From an uncultured Eubacteriales bacterium (GTDB lineage Bacteria > Bacillota > Clostridia > Christensenellales > UBA1242), in assembly GCA_948695535.1 (NCBI GenBank), contig CAPRTS010000006.1:8077-70250 (forward strand): a stretch of DNA of 62,174 bases, in the 5' to 3' direction. The position numbers and the translations under genes are program-made. The stretch's first letter is position 1. Each line of letters starts with the position of its first letter. Positions 32,164 through 42,103 of the stretch are shown here, piece by piece. The notes under the pieces were generated by a model. The model saw nothing but the letters and a program-made list of their open reading frames with translations, made no database searches and was not told the origin of the DNA.

Positions 32164-33036
32164 ATGGCCAAAGAATATTTGGGGCAAGAATACGCAACCG
32201 CGACCAACGGTAAGGGCTTACGCCAAGAACCGTGGTACGTCCGGGTTATTACGCGCATGACGATTACTTTTTCGGTAATTGTCATGTTAATTTCGGTTGC
32301 CATCATTGCGTGCAGTGCGCTACTGTTTTTATCCCCGGTGCGGGGTACGTCCATGATGACTACCTTAAACGCAACCGGTGAAAATACCAACAGTGGCATC
32401 ATTTGCCGGGTCACCGGTTTACAACGCGGCAACATAGTGGTCAGTCGCATGTACCAAGACCAAACCAAAGACGGTACCGACCCTGACGCCGCCATACGTT
32501 ACCGCCACCAAGACGAACACGGCCGCTACACAATGATTATTAAACGCTTAATTGCCCTCGGCGGTGACACCATTACCATGACGCGAGAACCGAACGGCAT
32601 GACCAACACGAACGCCGATTACAATTACGATTACAGCCTTTACGTCAATGGCGAAAAACTTGACGAACCGTATCTCGACCCCAGTTTCGGCAAACCCAAC
32701 GCTTATAATTTCGTGCAACTGTACAACATGTTACACAACCTATCCCGTGCCGATACCCGTGACTGGCTGACCGTGTCGTTTGCTGACTGTATTCAAGACG
32801 GCGTTTTAACCATTCCTGACGGCTACTACTTTTTAATGGGTGATAACCGCGGTGGTAAATTAGACACTAACCCCGAATACAGTTACAGTTGGGACAGCAC
32901 CAAGATTGGCCCCTTGCCCGTTAACCAATACGTGGGTACCTGCATTGACATTGTTGACAACAACGTTAATTTAGCCGGCTATTTTTGGAACAAAATTGTT
33001 TATTACGTGTTCTTCGGTTGGGCGTGGCAAAAATGA
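32164..33036 (+). CDS. lepB: Signal peptidase I
   Basis: A type I signal peptidase with one N-terminal TM helix (VIVMLISVAIIACSALLFLS), catalytic Ser in VRGTSMMTTL (about residue 61), catalytic Lys in MIIKRLIALGGD (about 141) and the box E-like MGDNRGGKLD. It cleaves secretory preproteins. Box C/D loops are longer than in many Bacillota enzymes. TTGACA (32128), 16 bp, TAATAC and 8 nt lead to the ATG, so it is leaderless or nearly so. miaA starts within its last codons. Confidence 0.93.
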   Translation: MAKEYLGQEYATATNGKGLRQEPWYVRVITRMTITFSVIVMLISVAIIACSALLFLSPVRGTSMMTTLNATGENTNSGIICRVTGLQRGNIVVSRMYQDQTKDGTDPDAAIRYRHQDEHGRYTMIIKRLIALGGDTITMTREPNGMTNTNADYNYDYSLYVNGEKLDEPYLDPSFGKPNAYNFVQLYNMLHNLSRADTRDWLTVSFADCIQDGVLTIPDGYYFLMGDNRGGKLDTNPEYSYSWDSTKIGPLPVNQYVGTCIDIVDNNVNLAGYFWNKIVYYVFFGWAWQK

Positions 33037-33767
33037 ACAAGTTAATTGTAATCAGCGGCCTTACCGCCAGTGGTAAGACCGCCTTGTCAGTGCAACTGGC
33101 ACAAAAGTACCGCGGCGAAATTGTTTCCGCCGACAGCCGCCAAGTTTACCAAGGTCTGGATATCGGTACCGCGAAAATCACCCCTACGGAAAGGAACGGG
33201 GTGCCCCACCACTTGTTAGACATCGTCGACCCGGCGGCCAACACCCGTTACTCGGTCGGCGATTTCCAACGCGACGCGTACCCAATCATCGACGCGATTA
33301 TCGCCCGCGGGCACACGCCGTTTTTGGTCGGCGGTACCGGTCTGTACAGCCGCGCCATTATCAATGGTTACGGCTTCGGCGACCAACCGAACACGCCCCG
33401 CTACCAAGTTTTACAAATCTGCTTGACCCCGCCGAACAGCGTATTGGCGCCACTGGTGCAACAACGTAACGAACAACGGGTTAAAGCCGGTATGTTCACC
33501 GAAACACGTAACCTGCTGGCTCGTGGCGTCAGCCGGGAGTTTCTGTACAACTTAGGCTTAGAGTACCGTTTGAACGTGCAGTACTTGGCCGGTGAAATTG
33601 ATTTGGCCACCTATTATACAAATTTATACACGCAGACCAGGCAATTTATTAAGCGCCAACGCACTTGGTACCGCCGCGAAAACCCGGCCATCACTCACTA
33701 CTTGACCGACCCGGCGACCTACTATGACGCCGCGGTCAAATTGATTGACGCGTTCCTGGCAGAATAA
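33033..33767 (+). CDS. miaA: tRNA dimethylallyltransferase, short form
   Basis: MiaA adds the isopentenyl group to A37 of tRNAs reading UNN codons. It shows P-loop GLTASGKTAL, SADSRQVYQGLDIGTAK, the VPHHLLD motif, LVGGTGLY and the C-terminal FIKRQRTWYRR. At 244 residues it is about 60 shorter than typical; the missing part is in the helical insertion domain, where most of the swivelling region is gone. The ATG overlaps the lepB stop by 4 bp. Confidence 0.93.
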   Translation: MNKLIVISGLTASGKTALSVQLAQKYRGEIVSADSRQVYQGLDIGTAKITPTERNGVPHHLLDIVDPAANTRYSVGDFQRDAYPIIDAIIARGHTPFLVGGTGLYSRAIINGYGFGDQPNTPRYQVLQICLTPPNSVLAPLVQQRNEQRVKAGMFTETRNLLARGVSREFLYNLGLEYRLNVQYLAGEIDLATYYTNLYTQTRQFIKRQRTWYRRENPAITHYLTDPATYYDAAVKLIDAFLAE

Positions 33768-33769
33768 AG

Positions 33770-34015
33770 TTAATCGTTTTCTGCCAAGTCCGGGTTCTTG
33801 AACGACGGGTCATCGAAAAAGTCGTACAGCGTGATGTTCAACGCTTGACACAGATTCAAAATGGTGCGCGTGCCGGGATTCTTGCTTTTGCCATAGAAAA
33901 TACTTTTTATTGTTCCCGAAGGCAATCCTGCCATTGTTGCCAGTTTATTGGGGGTCACCCCAAACTGCCGACAAAGGTCATAAATCCGTTGCGTAATAGC
34001 TGCTTCCAGTTGCAT
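33770..34015 (-). CDS. XRE-family HTH regulator, 81 aa
   Basis: A Cro/CI-type HTH is evident (CRQFGVTPNKLATMAGLPSG followed by TIKSIFYGKSKNPGTRTIL). It is nearly the size of a lone HTH domain. It follows 12 bp after a second XRE gene in the same direction, so the two probably form a regulatory pair. Its end is convergent to miaA. Confidence 0.85.
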   Translation of the reverse strand: MQLEAAITQRIYDLCRQFGVTPNKLATMAGLPSGTIKSIFYGKSKNPGTRTILNLCQALNITLYDFFDDPSFKNPDLAEND

Positions 34016-34027
34016 CGTCGATTGTTC

Positions 34028-34333
34028 TCACTTGGCTTTTAACAACGACAAAATGCTGTTTTTCTTTTCGTCGCTGACTTGGGCAAGCAGGTTAATTATT
34101 TCTTGGTCACGTTGATAATTGAAAAAATCGCGATAGAAAAATTCTTCGGGCGTACTGTGGCAAGCATCAATAATTGCGTAAAGTACCTCTAGGCTGGGTA
34201 AAAATTCGCGACTGGTTTCCAGACGGTTAATGTAACAAGGGCTTAACCCAACGTTCAAGGATAACGCCCGCGCCGACAGATTGGCTCGCGTGCGTAATTG
34301 ACTAATCCGCGCAATCGTTTCGTTTTTGTCCAT
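34028..34333 (-). CDS. XRE-family HTH regulator, 101 aa
   Basis: An HTH (LRTRANLSARALSLNVGLSP followed by CYINRLETSREFLPSLEVL) plus a short C-terminal extension. TAAAAT lies 6 nt before the ATG and no Shine-Dalgarno is seen, so it may be leaderless. The upstream 130 bp are extremely AT-rich and probably hold its promoter and operator. Confidence 0.85.
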   Translation of the reverse strand: MDKNETIARISQLRTRANLSARALSLNVGLSPCYINRLETSREFLPSLEVLYAIIDACHSTPEEFFYRDFFNYQRDQEIINLLAQVSDEKKNSILSLLKAK

Positions 34334-34464
34334 TACCTTATTTTAATTGATAGGGCCGACAATAATGTATAGTTATTATTGTCTAAATTAAATAAAAATA
34401 TACAATATACATACTTATACTAAATATTTATTGACGAATGTATAATTAAAGTATATATTAACCC

Positions 34465-34572
34465 ATGATTATCACCCTAAAAGCCATGTACGCGCTTGAA
34501 CGTTGCCAACACCACGCCCGCGCACCGCAATTTTTCCGCCCCGTCACCGGCCGGTCAATAATTACTTTTTAA
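34465..34572 (+). CDS. Possible 35-aa small protein with leaderless promoter
   Basis: A near-ideal promoter, TTGACG (34431), 17 bp and TATATT (34454), ends 5 nt before an ATG that opens a 35-codon frame (MIITLKAMYALERCQHHARA and 15 more residues). It overlaps the 3' end of leuS by 11 bp, convergently. It could encode a small protein or simply mark a short RNA. The region 34334-34464 otherwise holds only AT-rich promoter-like sequence. Confidence 0.4.
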   Translation: MIITLKAMYALERCQHHARAPQFFRPVTGRSIITF

Positions 34573-36949
34573 CAATGAAGTTAATCAGTTTATTGGTGAC
34601 GTAAATCGTTTTGACGGGCGTCGCGCCCTTTAAGCAGTCGGCACACTGCTTGACCACGTCGGCTTCGGTCGCGTCGGTCGCAATCGTCAAACGCCCGACA
34701 ATTTTGGCGTTAATTTGCACCACAATTTCCACGTTCTTTTGCACTAACGCACTTTCGTCCCACGTCGGCCAGGTCGCGTCCTTGATCCCGCCCCACAGTT
34801 CTTCCGTGATGTGCGGCGCGAACGGGTTCAACAAGGTCAGTAACGTGTGGTATTCGTGTTCGTTCACGTTGCCGACTTTTTCGATCGCGTTCATTAAAAT
34901 CATAATTTGCGACACCGCGGTGTTGTACTTCATGTTTTCCATGTCGGTGGTAATCTTTTTAATAGACTGGTTAAACACCACCTTTAAGGCGTCGCGGAAA
35001 GTGGCGCCCGGAATCACGTGGTCTTGCAAGTTCCACACCCGTTGCAACAGCCGGTGACACGCTTTCACGCCGTCGTAGTTCCAAACCGCGACTTCTTGGT
35101 AATCGCCGATGAACAAAATCCACAGTCGCAACGCGTCGGTACCGTACTGGTCGGCAACTTCGCGCGGGTCCACCGTGTTGCCCAATGATTTGCTCATTTT
35201 GACGCCACCTTCGCCCAAAATGATGCCTTGCGAGATGCGCGCGTCGCAAAATTCGTCGACCGGGAACAAACCTTGGTCGTACAAAAATTTCGTCCAGAAC
35301 CGGGAATACAGCAAGTGGCGCGTCGTGTGTTCGTTACCACCGTTGTACAGGTTAATTGGCAACCAGGCCCGCATTTTGTCGGGGTCGGCAAACGCGTGGT
35401 CGTTGTGCGGGTCGCAGTAACGGATAAAGTACCAACAACTGCCCGCCCAACCCGGCATGGTGTCGGTTTCGCGTTCGGCGTCGGCGCCGCATTGGGGGCA
35501 CTTCACGTGAACCCAATCGGTAATGTTGGCTAGCGGGCTTTTACCGTCTTTGGTTGGTTCGTAACTGTCCACCACGGGCAAAGTCACCGGCAAATCTTTT
35601 TCCGGCACCGGCACCATGCCACAGTGTGGACAGTGGATAATCGGGATGGGTTCGCCCCAGTAACGTTGGCGGGCAAACACCCAATCGTGCATTTTGTAAT
35701 TTTTGGTCACGCGCGCCACGCCTTGTTTAACTAACTTGTCGGTGATATTCTTTTTCGCGTCGCTGACCGTTTGGCCGGTAAATTCGGCCGAGTTCACGAG
35801 TAAACTGTTTTGCGCCAGATAGTCGGCCTTTTCCCACGCGCCGTGGCTGACGTCGCCGGCGATAACTTGGGTAATCGGTAAGTGGTACTGTTGCGCGAAC
35901 TCGTAATCACGTTGGTCGTGCGCCGGCACCGCCATCACCGCGCCGGTTCCGTAATTTGCCAACACGAAGTCGCCCAAATACACCGGCACTTCGGTTCCGT
36001 TCACCGGGTTAATGGCGGTAATCCCGTCCAGCAAACACCCGGTTTTGTTTTTGACCAGTTGCGTGCGTTCAAATTCGCTTTTGCGGGCGGCGGCTTTTTG
36101 GTATTTCACCACCGCGTCCCAATTTTTAATGTGCGGTTTTAACGTGTCCAGCAACGGGTGTTCGGGAGATAACACCATAAAGGTCACCCCGTAAATGGTT
36201 TCGATGCAAGTAGTGAAAATTTTGACCGTACCGCCCTGCTTAATCGCGAAGTCGACTTCCACGCCGTGACTGCGCCCGACGTAATTGATTTGGCTGGTCT
36301 TAATGTGCGGTAAGTAATGGGTCTTGTCCAAATCATCAATCAAGCGGTCGGCGTAAGCGGTCATTTTCATCAACCATTGCGGAATGGTTTTTTGCGTAGT
36401 TTCGGCGTGGCATTGGCAACAAGTGCCGTCTTCCACTTCTTCGTTGGCCAAAATGCCACAGTTCGGGCAGAAGTTAACGTTGGCCGTGCCTTTGTAAGCA
36501 ATGCCCTTTTTGAAGAATTGCAAGAATTGCCATTGCGTCCACTTATAGTAGTCCGGATCGCAAGTTTTCACAAAGCGCGACCAGTCAATCGACAGCCCCA
36601 CGCGCTTTAACTGCTCGCAAAAAGTGGCCGTGTTGCGTTCCACCACTTGTTGCGGCGGAATGTGTTCGCGAATCGCGGTACGTTCGGCTTCCAAACCAAA
36701 CGCGTCAATGCCCATCGGGAACATCACGTTCTTGCCTTGCAAACGCAGCCGGCGCGCCAACGCATCCATCGCCGCGTAACTGCGGATATGCCCGACGTGC
36801 AAGCCTTTACCACTGGGGTACGGAAATTCGATTAAGACGTACGCGTTCTCTTTGCCGGGCACGTGGTCGGGCGTGTTAAAACGGCCTTCCTTGACCCACT
36901 GCTCTTGCCATTTCTTTTCAATCGCCTTAAAATCGTAAGGTCGCGTCAT
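34562..36949 (-). CDS. leuS: Leucyl-tRNA synthetase
   Basis: A class I synthetase of 795 residues with HIGH-type HVGHIRSY (about 51-58), an editing domain (CP1, about 225-410), zinc-like Cys pairs and KMSKSLGN (about 590), and the anticodon-binding C-terminal domain. It charges tRNA-Leu. The ATG overlaps the gyrA stop (ATGA), so translation is coupled to gyrA; no T-box leader is possible here. The length is close to bacterial norms. Confidence 0.97.
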   Translation of the reverse strand: MTRPYDFKAIEKKWQEQWVKEGRFNTPDHVPGKENAYVLIEFPYPSGKGLHVGHIRSYAAMDALARRLRLQGKNVMFPMGIDAFGLEAERTAIREHIPPQQVVERNTATFCEQLKRVGLSIDWSRFVKTCDPDYYKWTQWQFLQFFKKGIAYKGTANVNFCPNCGILANEEVEDGTCCQCHAETTQKTIPQWLMKMTAYADRLIDDLDKTHYLPHIKTSQINYVGRSHGVEVDFAIKQGGTVKIFTTCIETIYGVTFMVLSPEHPLLDTLKPHIKNWDAVVKYQKAAARKSEFERTQLVKNKTGCLLDGITAINPVNGTEVPVYLGDFVLANYGTGAVMAVPAHDQRDYEFAQQYHLPITQVIAGDVSHGAWEKADYLAQNSLLVNSAEFTGQTVSDAKKNITDKLVKQGVARVTKNYKMHDWVFARQRYWGEPIPIIHCPHCGMVPVPEKDLPVTLPVVDSYEPTKDGKSPLANITDWVHVKCPQCGADAERETDTMPGWAGSCWYFIRYCDPHNDHAFADPDKMRAWLPINLYNGGNEHTTRHLLYSRFWTKFLYDQGLFPVDEFCDARISQGIILGEGGVKMSKSLGNTVDPREVADQYGTDALRLWILFIGDYQEVAVWNYDGVKACHRLLQRVWNLQDHVIPGATFRDALKVVFNQSIKKITTDMENMKYNTAVSQIMILMNAIEKVGNVNEHEYHTLLTLLNPFAPHITEELWGGIKDATWPTWDESALVQKNVEIVVQINAKIVGRLTIATDATEADVVKQCADCLKGATPVKTIYVTNKLINFIVKK

Positions 36950-39432
36950 TCGGCACTACCTTCGCCGTCCTCGTCCTCTTCTTGCGGTTCGGCCACGGCC
37001 ACGCCCACAATCTTGCTGCCTTCGCCGACTTTCATAATGCGGACGCCTTGGGTGTCACGGCTGATTTTGGAAATGTACGACGCTTTGGTACGAATCATCG
37101 TGCCGTTGTCGTTAATTAACATAATGTCTTGGTCGGGACGGACTTGTTTCAAGTTCACCAGCGCGCCGGTCTTGTCGTTAAAGATACCGGCCTTAATGCC
37201 CTTACCCGCGCGCGATTGCAAGCGGTAGTCGTCGGGGTCACTGCGTTTGCCGTAGCCGTTCGCCGACACGGTCAAGATTTCGCAACCGGCTTCAATCACA
37301 CTCATGTCCACAATCGCGTCGTTTTCTTTGTCAATATTCATGCTCTTAACGCCGGCCGCGGTACGACCCATGCTGCGGACGTCTTCTTCACTGAACCGGA
37401 TACACTTACCGGTTTGCGACGCCATAATAATTTCGTCGGCACCCGAAGTCTTGGCCGCCGCAATCAAGTGGTCGCCTTCGTTCAGACCGATGGCAATCTT
37501 ACCGGTACGCACAATGCGGGCAAATTCGCTGCACTTAGTCTTTTTAATCAAGCCCATCGCGGTCGCCAACATAATGTGGCCGGATTCGTAATCTTCTACC
37601 GGAATGACCGCCGCGACGGTTTCATCGTTGGCCAGTTGCAACAGGTTCACGATCGCGCGGCCTTTGCTGCCTTTGGTGGCTTCGGGCACTTCGAACGCCT
37701 TGATGCGGTAGACCTTACCAATGTTGGTAAAGAACAGTAAGTCGTGGTGGGTGTTGGTCACGAACATGCGTTCGACAAAGTCTTCTTCCTTGGTGGTGTG
37801 CGTGTTCGAACCTTTACCGCCGCGGCGTTGGGCTTTGTATTCGGTTAACGGTAAACGTTTAATGTAGCCCAAGTGCGTCATCGACACGGCGACGTCTTCT
37901 TTTTCAATCAAGTCGGCAATGTCAATTTCGCCGTAGTCGGTCGTCAATTCGGTCACGCGTTCAATCGCGTACTTGTCTTTAATCTCCAACAGTTCTTTTT
38001 TGATGATTTCCAGTAATTTACGCGGACTGGCGATAATGGATTTCAATTCGGCAATCAACGCGCGCAGTTCTTCCAATTCGGCTTTCAGTTTTTCGACTTC
38101 CAAACTGGTCAAACGTTGTAAGCGCATTTCCAGAATGGCATTGGCTTGGCGGTCACTGAGCAAGAATTTTTTGGTCAATTTTTCGGCCGCGTCAATTTTA
38201 TCCTTGCTGGCTTTGATTAAGGCCACCACTTCGTCGATGTGCGCCAAAGCCTTGACCAAGCCTTCCACGATGTGGGCGCGTTCTTCCGCCTTTTCCAAGT
38301 CAAACTTGGTACGGCGTAACACCACTTCTTTTTGGTGTTCCAAGTAGTAGTACAACATTTCTTTCAGGTTCAACACCTTGGGTTCGGCACCGACCAACGC
38401 CAAGAAAGTAATCCCCATCGAAATTTGCATTTGGGTTTGCTTGAACAAGTTGGTTAATACCACTTGCGCTTGGGCGTCTTTTTTCAAAGTAATCACGATG
38501 CGCATACCGTGGCGGTCGGATTCTTCGTCCACGTTGGTAATGCCTTCGATTTTCTTGTCGCGCACCAAGTTGGCGATGCTTTCGACCAATTTGGCTTTGT
38601 TCACTTGGTAAGGAATTTCGGTCACGATAATGCGGTTGTGGCCGTTGTGTTCTTCAATTTCTGTGGTCGCGCGTAACACGATGTTACCACGCCCCGTTTT
38701 GTAAGCGTGCCGTAAGGCCGCGCGCCCCATAATGATGCCCCCGGTCGGGTAATCCGGCGCGGGAATAATGCGCATTAACTGCTCGATTTCAATTTCGGGA
38801 TTGTCGATTAAGGCCACCACCCCGTCAATGACTTCGCCTAAGTTGTGGGGCGGAATGTTGGTCGCCATACCGACCGCAATCCCGTCACTGCCGTTGACCA
38901 GCAAGTTCGGGAAGCGCGACGGCAAGACCACCGGTTCTTGTTCGGTTTCGTCGAAGTTCGGGCGGAAGTCCACCGTGTTTTTGTCAATGTCGCGCAACAT
39001 TTCGCCGGCCACCGCGGACAAACGGGCTTCGGTATAACGCATCGCGGCCGGCGGGTCGTCGTCCACCGAACCGAAGTTACCGTGGCCGTCGACCAACGGC
39101 ATGTTAATGGTAAACGGTTGCGCCAAGCGCACCAAAGCGTCGTAGACCGAACTGTCGCCGTGGGGGTGGTACTTACCCATGGTTTCACCGACGATACGCG
39201 CGCATTTTTTGAACGGCTTGTCGTGGGTTAACCCTAATTCGTTCATCGAGTGCAAAATACGACGGTGGACAGGTTTAAGACCGTCGCGCACGTCGGGAAT
39301 CGCGCGGCTGACGTTAACCATCATCGCGTACGACATAAACGACTTGTGGATTTCGTCTTCCACCTTAACCTTGACGTACTTGGTGTTATCCACAATTTCG
39401 GCTAATTCTTCACTGTAATCTTTCTTTCTCAT
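36946..39432 (-). CDS. gyrA: DNA gyrase subunit A
   Basis: Catalytic subunit of gyrase, 828 residues. The active-site Tyr lies in AAMRYTEARLS (about 134), and the C-terminal beta-pinwheel carries the GyrA box QRRGGKG, which distinguishes it from ParC and implies negative supercoiling activity. A GGAGTG site precedes the start. It lies 12 bp downstream of gyrB in one operon with leuS. The C-terminus ends in an acidic tail (EEDEDGEGS), as in other GyrA proteins. Confidence 0.98.
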   Translation of the reverse strand: MRKKDYSEELAEIVDNTKYVKVKVEDEIHKSFMSYAMMVNVSRAIPDVRDGLKPVHRRILHSMNELGLTHDKPFKKCARIVGETMGKYHPHGDSSVYDALVRLAQPFTINMPLVDGHGNFGSVDDDPPAAMRYTEARLSAVAGEMLRDIDKNTVDFRPNFDETEQEPVVLPSRFPNLLVNGSDGIAVGMATNIPPHNLGEVIDGVVALIDNPEIEIEQLMRIIPAPDYPTGGIIMGRAALRHAYKTGRGNIVLRATTEIEEHNGHNRIIVTEIPYQVNKAKLVESIANLVRDKKIEGITNVDEESDRHGMRIVITLKKDAQAQVVLTNLFKQTQMQISMGITFLALVGAEPKVLNLKEMLYYYLEHQKEVVLRRTKFDLEKAEERAHIVEGLVKALAHIDEVVALIKASKDKIDAAEKLTKKFLLSDRQANAILEMRLQRLTSLEVEKLKAELEELRALIAELKSIIASPRKLLEIIKKELLEIKDKYAIERVTELTTDYGEIDIADLIEKEDVAVSMTHLGYIKRLPLTEYKAQRRGGKGSNTHTTKEEDFVERMFVTNTHHDLLFFTNIGKVYRIKAFEVPEATKGSKGRAIVNLLQLANDETVAAVIPVEDYESGHIMLATAMGLIKKTKCSEFARIVRTGKIAIGLNEGDHLIAAAKTSGADEIIMASQTGKCIRFSEEDVRSMGRTAAGVKSMNIDKENDAIVDMSVIEAGCEILTVSANGYGKRSDPDDYRLQSRAGKGIKAGIFNDKTGALVNLKQVRPDQDIMLINDNGTMIRTKASYISKISRDTQGVRIMKVGEGSKIVGVAVAEPQEEDEDGEGSAE

Positions 39433-39444
39433 GTTCTACACTCC

Positions 39445-41376
39445 TTAAATATCCAAATCCTGGGTAAAGTTCGCCGCGTTGCGTTCAATGTATTCGCGAC
39501 GCAGTTCGGCTTTTTCACCCATCAAGGTCGAGAAAATTTCGTCCGCGGCAAACGCGTCTTCCAAAGTAATTTGCACCAAAGTGCGGTGTTCCGGGCTCAT
39601 GGTCGTGTCCCACAACTGCTCCGCGTTCATTTCGCCCAAGCCTTTATAACGTTGCACGTTGGCCTTACCGCGCGCGCCTTTGCCCATGATTTTTTCCAAT
39701 TCGGCATCGCTGTACGCGTATTGGTCCTTGCCACCTTGGCTGACCTTGTACAACGGCGGTTGCGCCGCGTAAATGTAGCCACCTTCGACCAACGGACGCA
39801 TAAAGCGGTAAAAGAACGTCAGCAGTAAGATACGAATGTGACTGCCGTCCACGTCGGCATCGGTCATGGTAATAATTTTGTGGTAGCGTAAACGGGTAAT
39901 GTCGAAGTCTTCTTGGATACCACAACCAAAGGCGGTAATCATGTTTTTAATTTCTTGGTTTTCCAGTACCCGCGCCAAACGCGCTTTTTCCACGTTCAAG
40001 ATTTTACCGCGTAACGGTAGAATCGCTTGGAAACGACGGTCACGGCCTTGCTTCGCCGTACCACCCGCACTGTCCCCCTCAACGATAAAGATTTCGCAGA
40101 ACTTCGGGTCGCGTTCGGTACAGTCGGCCAACTTACCAGGCAAGGTGGTATTTTCCAAGGTGCCTTTGCGGTGGATTAAGTCTTTCGCCCGGCGCGCCGC
40201 TTCCCGGGCGTTACGGGCGGTTTGGCACTTCAAGATTAACTCTTTCGCCGCTTTCGGGTTTTCTTCCAAGAATTCACCGAACTTTTCTTGCACGCACTTT
40301 TCGACTTCGCCACGCATGAACGCGTTACCCAACTTGGTCTTGGTTTGACCTTCAAATTGCGGATTTTCCAACTTAACCGACACAATCGCCACCACGCCTT
40401 CCAACACGTCTTCAATCGACAACTTGTCGCTCTCTTTCATCAGGTTGGCTTTCTTGCCGTAGTCGTTAATCGCTTTGGCCAACGCGTTACGGAAACCAAT
40501 CAAGTGTACGCCACCTTCTTCGGTGTTAATGTTGTTCGCGTAAGTGTGGATATTTTCGCTGTACCCATCGTTCCATTGGAAAGCCACGTCGACTTCGCTG
40601 TTTTTGTTCTTTTTGGCAATGTGGATAATTTCGGGAATAATCAACTCTTTGCCTTTATTCAAACTTTCGACAAATTCGATGATCCCGCCTTTATAGCAGA
40701 ACGTGTCTTTGGCTTCGCGCCCCGGACGACTGTCGCTGCATTTAATTACCAAGCCTTTATTTAAGAACGCCAATTCGCGTAAACGGACTTTCATCGTTTC
40801 GTAGTTAAATTCGATGGTGTCAAAAATGTCGGCGTCGGGGTAGAACGTAATCTTGGTGCCGTGCTTGTCGGTCTTGCCCACTTCCTTTAACGGTGCTTGC
40901 GGCACCCCGCGGTTGTAAGTTTGGTGAAAGACTTTACCGTTTTGTTTAACTTCGACTTCCAGCCACTCAGAGAGCGCGTTAACCACCGAAACCCCCACCC
41001 CGTGCAAACCGCCGGAGATGGTGTAACCGCCCTTGCCGAACTTACCGCCGGCGTGCAACTTGGTCAAAACCAATTCCACCGCGGAGATTTTTTCGGTCGG
41101 GTGAATACCGGTCGGAATACCGCGCCCGTTGTCGGTAACGCTGACCGACCCGTCGCGTTCAATGTCGACCAAAATTTCGGTACAGTACCCGGCCAACGCT
41201 TCGTCGACGCTGTTATCCACGACTTCGACGATCAAGTGGTGTAACCCGCGCAGGTCGGTCGAGCCGATGTACATACCCGGTCGTTTGCGAACGGGATCCA
41301 ACCCTTCCAGGACGGTAATGTCCTTGGCTTCGTAGTTAGAAGCCATCTTTTTGGTGTTTTTTTCTTCACTACTCAT
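39445..41376 (-). CDS. gyrB: DNA gyrase subunit B
   Basis: ATPase subunit of gyrase: GHKL ATP-binding motifs (EVVDNSVDEAL, DNGRGIPTGIHP, GGLHGVGVSVVNALS), a transducer domain and the TOPRIM motif FIVEGDSAGG plus DADVDGSHIR. TATAAT ends 8 nt before ATG 41376, so I prefer that start over the ATG at 41382; a leaderless mRNA is predicted. It heads gyrB-gyrA-leuS. There is no recF next to it, and it lies on the opposite side of the origin region from dnaA. Confidence 0.98.
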   Translation of the reverse strand: MSSEEKNTKKMASNYEAKDITVLEGLDPVRKRPGMYIGSTDLRGLHHLIVEVVDNSVDEALAGYCTEILVDIERDGSVSVTDNGRGIPTGIHPTEKISAVELVLTKLHAGGKFGKGGYTISGGLHGVGVSVVNALSEWLEVEVKQNGKVFHQTYNRGVPQAPLKEVGKTDKHGTKITFYPDADIFDTIEFNYETMKVRLRELAFLNKGLVIKCSDSRPGREAKDTFCYKGGIIEFVESLNKGKELIIPEIIHIAKKNKNSEVDVAFQWNDGYSENIHTYANNINTEEGGVHLIGFRNALAKAINDYGKKANLMKESDKLSIEDVLEGVVAIVSVKLENPQFEGQTKTKLGNAFMRGEVEKCVQEKFGEFLEENPKAAKELILKCQTARNAREAARRAKDLIHRKGTLENTTLPGKLADCTERDPKFCEIFIVEGDSAGGTAKQGRDRRFQAILPLRGKILNVEKARLARVLENQEIKNMITAFGCGIQEDFDITRLRYHKIITMTDADVDGSHIRILLLTFFYRFMRPLVEGGYIYAAQPPLYKVSQGGKDQYAYSDAELEKIMGKGARGKANVQRYKGLGEMNAEQLWDTTMSPEHRTLVQITLEDAFAADEIFSTLMGEKAELRREYIERNAANFTQDLDI

Positions 41377-41596
41377 AATCATTTATTATAGCACGAAAGC
41401 CCCCCGCAAAGCAACATTTTAGTGCCATTTTTAAGCGTTTTTGACCCCGTTTTTTACCACATTTTACGCCATTTTGCACCCCACCCCGCGCCAAACGTCA
41501 CCACCGCCCCGCCACGCGTTCGGCAAGCCCAAACGGCAAAATTGCTGTGTACAACATTTTTGGGCAAATTTCGCGATTTTGTGGCACACAAGATTA

Positions 41597-42034
41597 CTAT
41601 TGCACTTTGGTGCGGCCGACCAGACTGTCGGCGGTGACGCCCAGATATTTGCATAAGGTAGTGAAAACTTTCAAGTTAGGCATCGCGCCGTCCCGCCAGT
41701 TGCGATAAACATTTAACGAAAGGTTCAAATCTTTGGCTACCCGGTAATGACTTAGCCCCCGGACTTTGATGAAATTTTGGTAATGTTCGTAAAACAATAA
41801 ATCGGCCGGTGCGTAATCGCCATACTGCGGATTATCAATCAAGCCCAACAAGTAATCCAAACTGCAACCGCAAAACTCCGCGATTTTCGTCGCGTGCGGT
41901 AGACTGGGTTCGAACCGCCCTGCCAAATAATTGCGCAAATTTTCACGACTTATCTGCGTACCCGCGATTAAATCGTTAATCGGCAAATTCTTAGCCAGCA
42001 TGACGTCTTCCAAACTTTCCCCGAAAATAGTCAT
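41597..42034 (-). CDS. XRE-family regulator with two HTH-like segments
   Basis: An N-terminal HTH (LAKNLPINDLIAGTQISREN then LRNYLAGRFEPSLPHATKIA) is followed by a second, similar segment (VRGLSHYRVAKDLNLSLNV then YRNWRDGAMPNLKVFTTLC), so the protein looks like a tandem of two Cro-like domains. TACCAT lies 6 nt before the ATG, again compatible with a leaderless start. The region between it and gyrB (41391-41596) shows no gene. Confidence 0.8.
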   Translation of the reverse strand: MTIFGESLEDVMLAKNLPINDLIAGTQISRENLRNYLAGRFEPSLPHATKIAEFCGCSLDYLLGLIDNPQYGDYAPADLLFYEHYQNFIKVRGLSHYRVAKDLNLSLNVYRNWRDGAMPNLKVFTTLCKYLGVTADSLVGRTKVQ

Positions 42035-42103
42035 ATGATTATGGTATATTTATTTCCCAAATTTGGTTGACCCTTAAAGTCGCTTATGGTAAGAATATTT
42101 GTA

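Noticed and set aside
39385..39400. DnaA-box-like TTATCCACA in gyrA (also a related site in gyrB near 41213)
   Set aside because: Both encode conserved gyrase residues in frame; single sites in coding DNA are not evidence for oriC.
36012..41335. Many long plus-strand frames opposite leuS, gyrA and gyrB
   Set aside because: They are shadows caused by codon bias of the minus-strand genes; their products are low complexity and match nothing.
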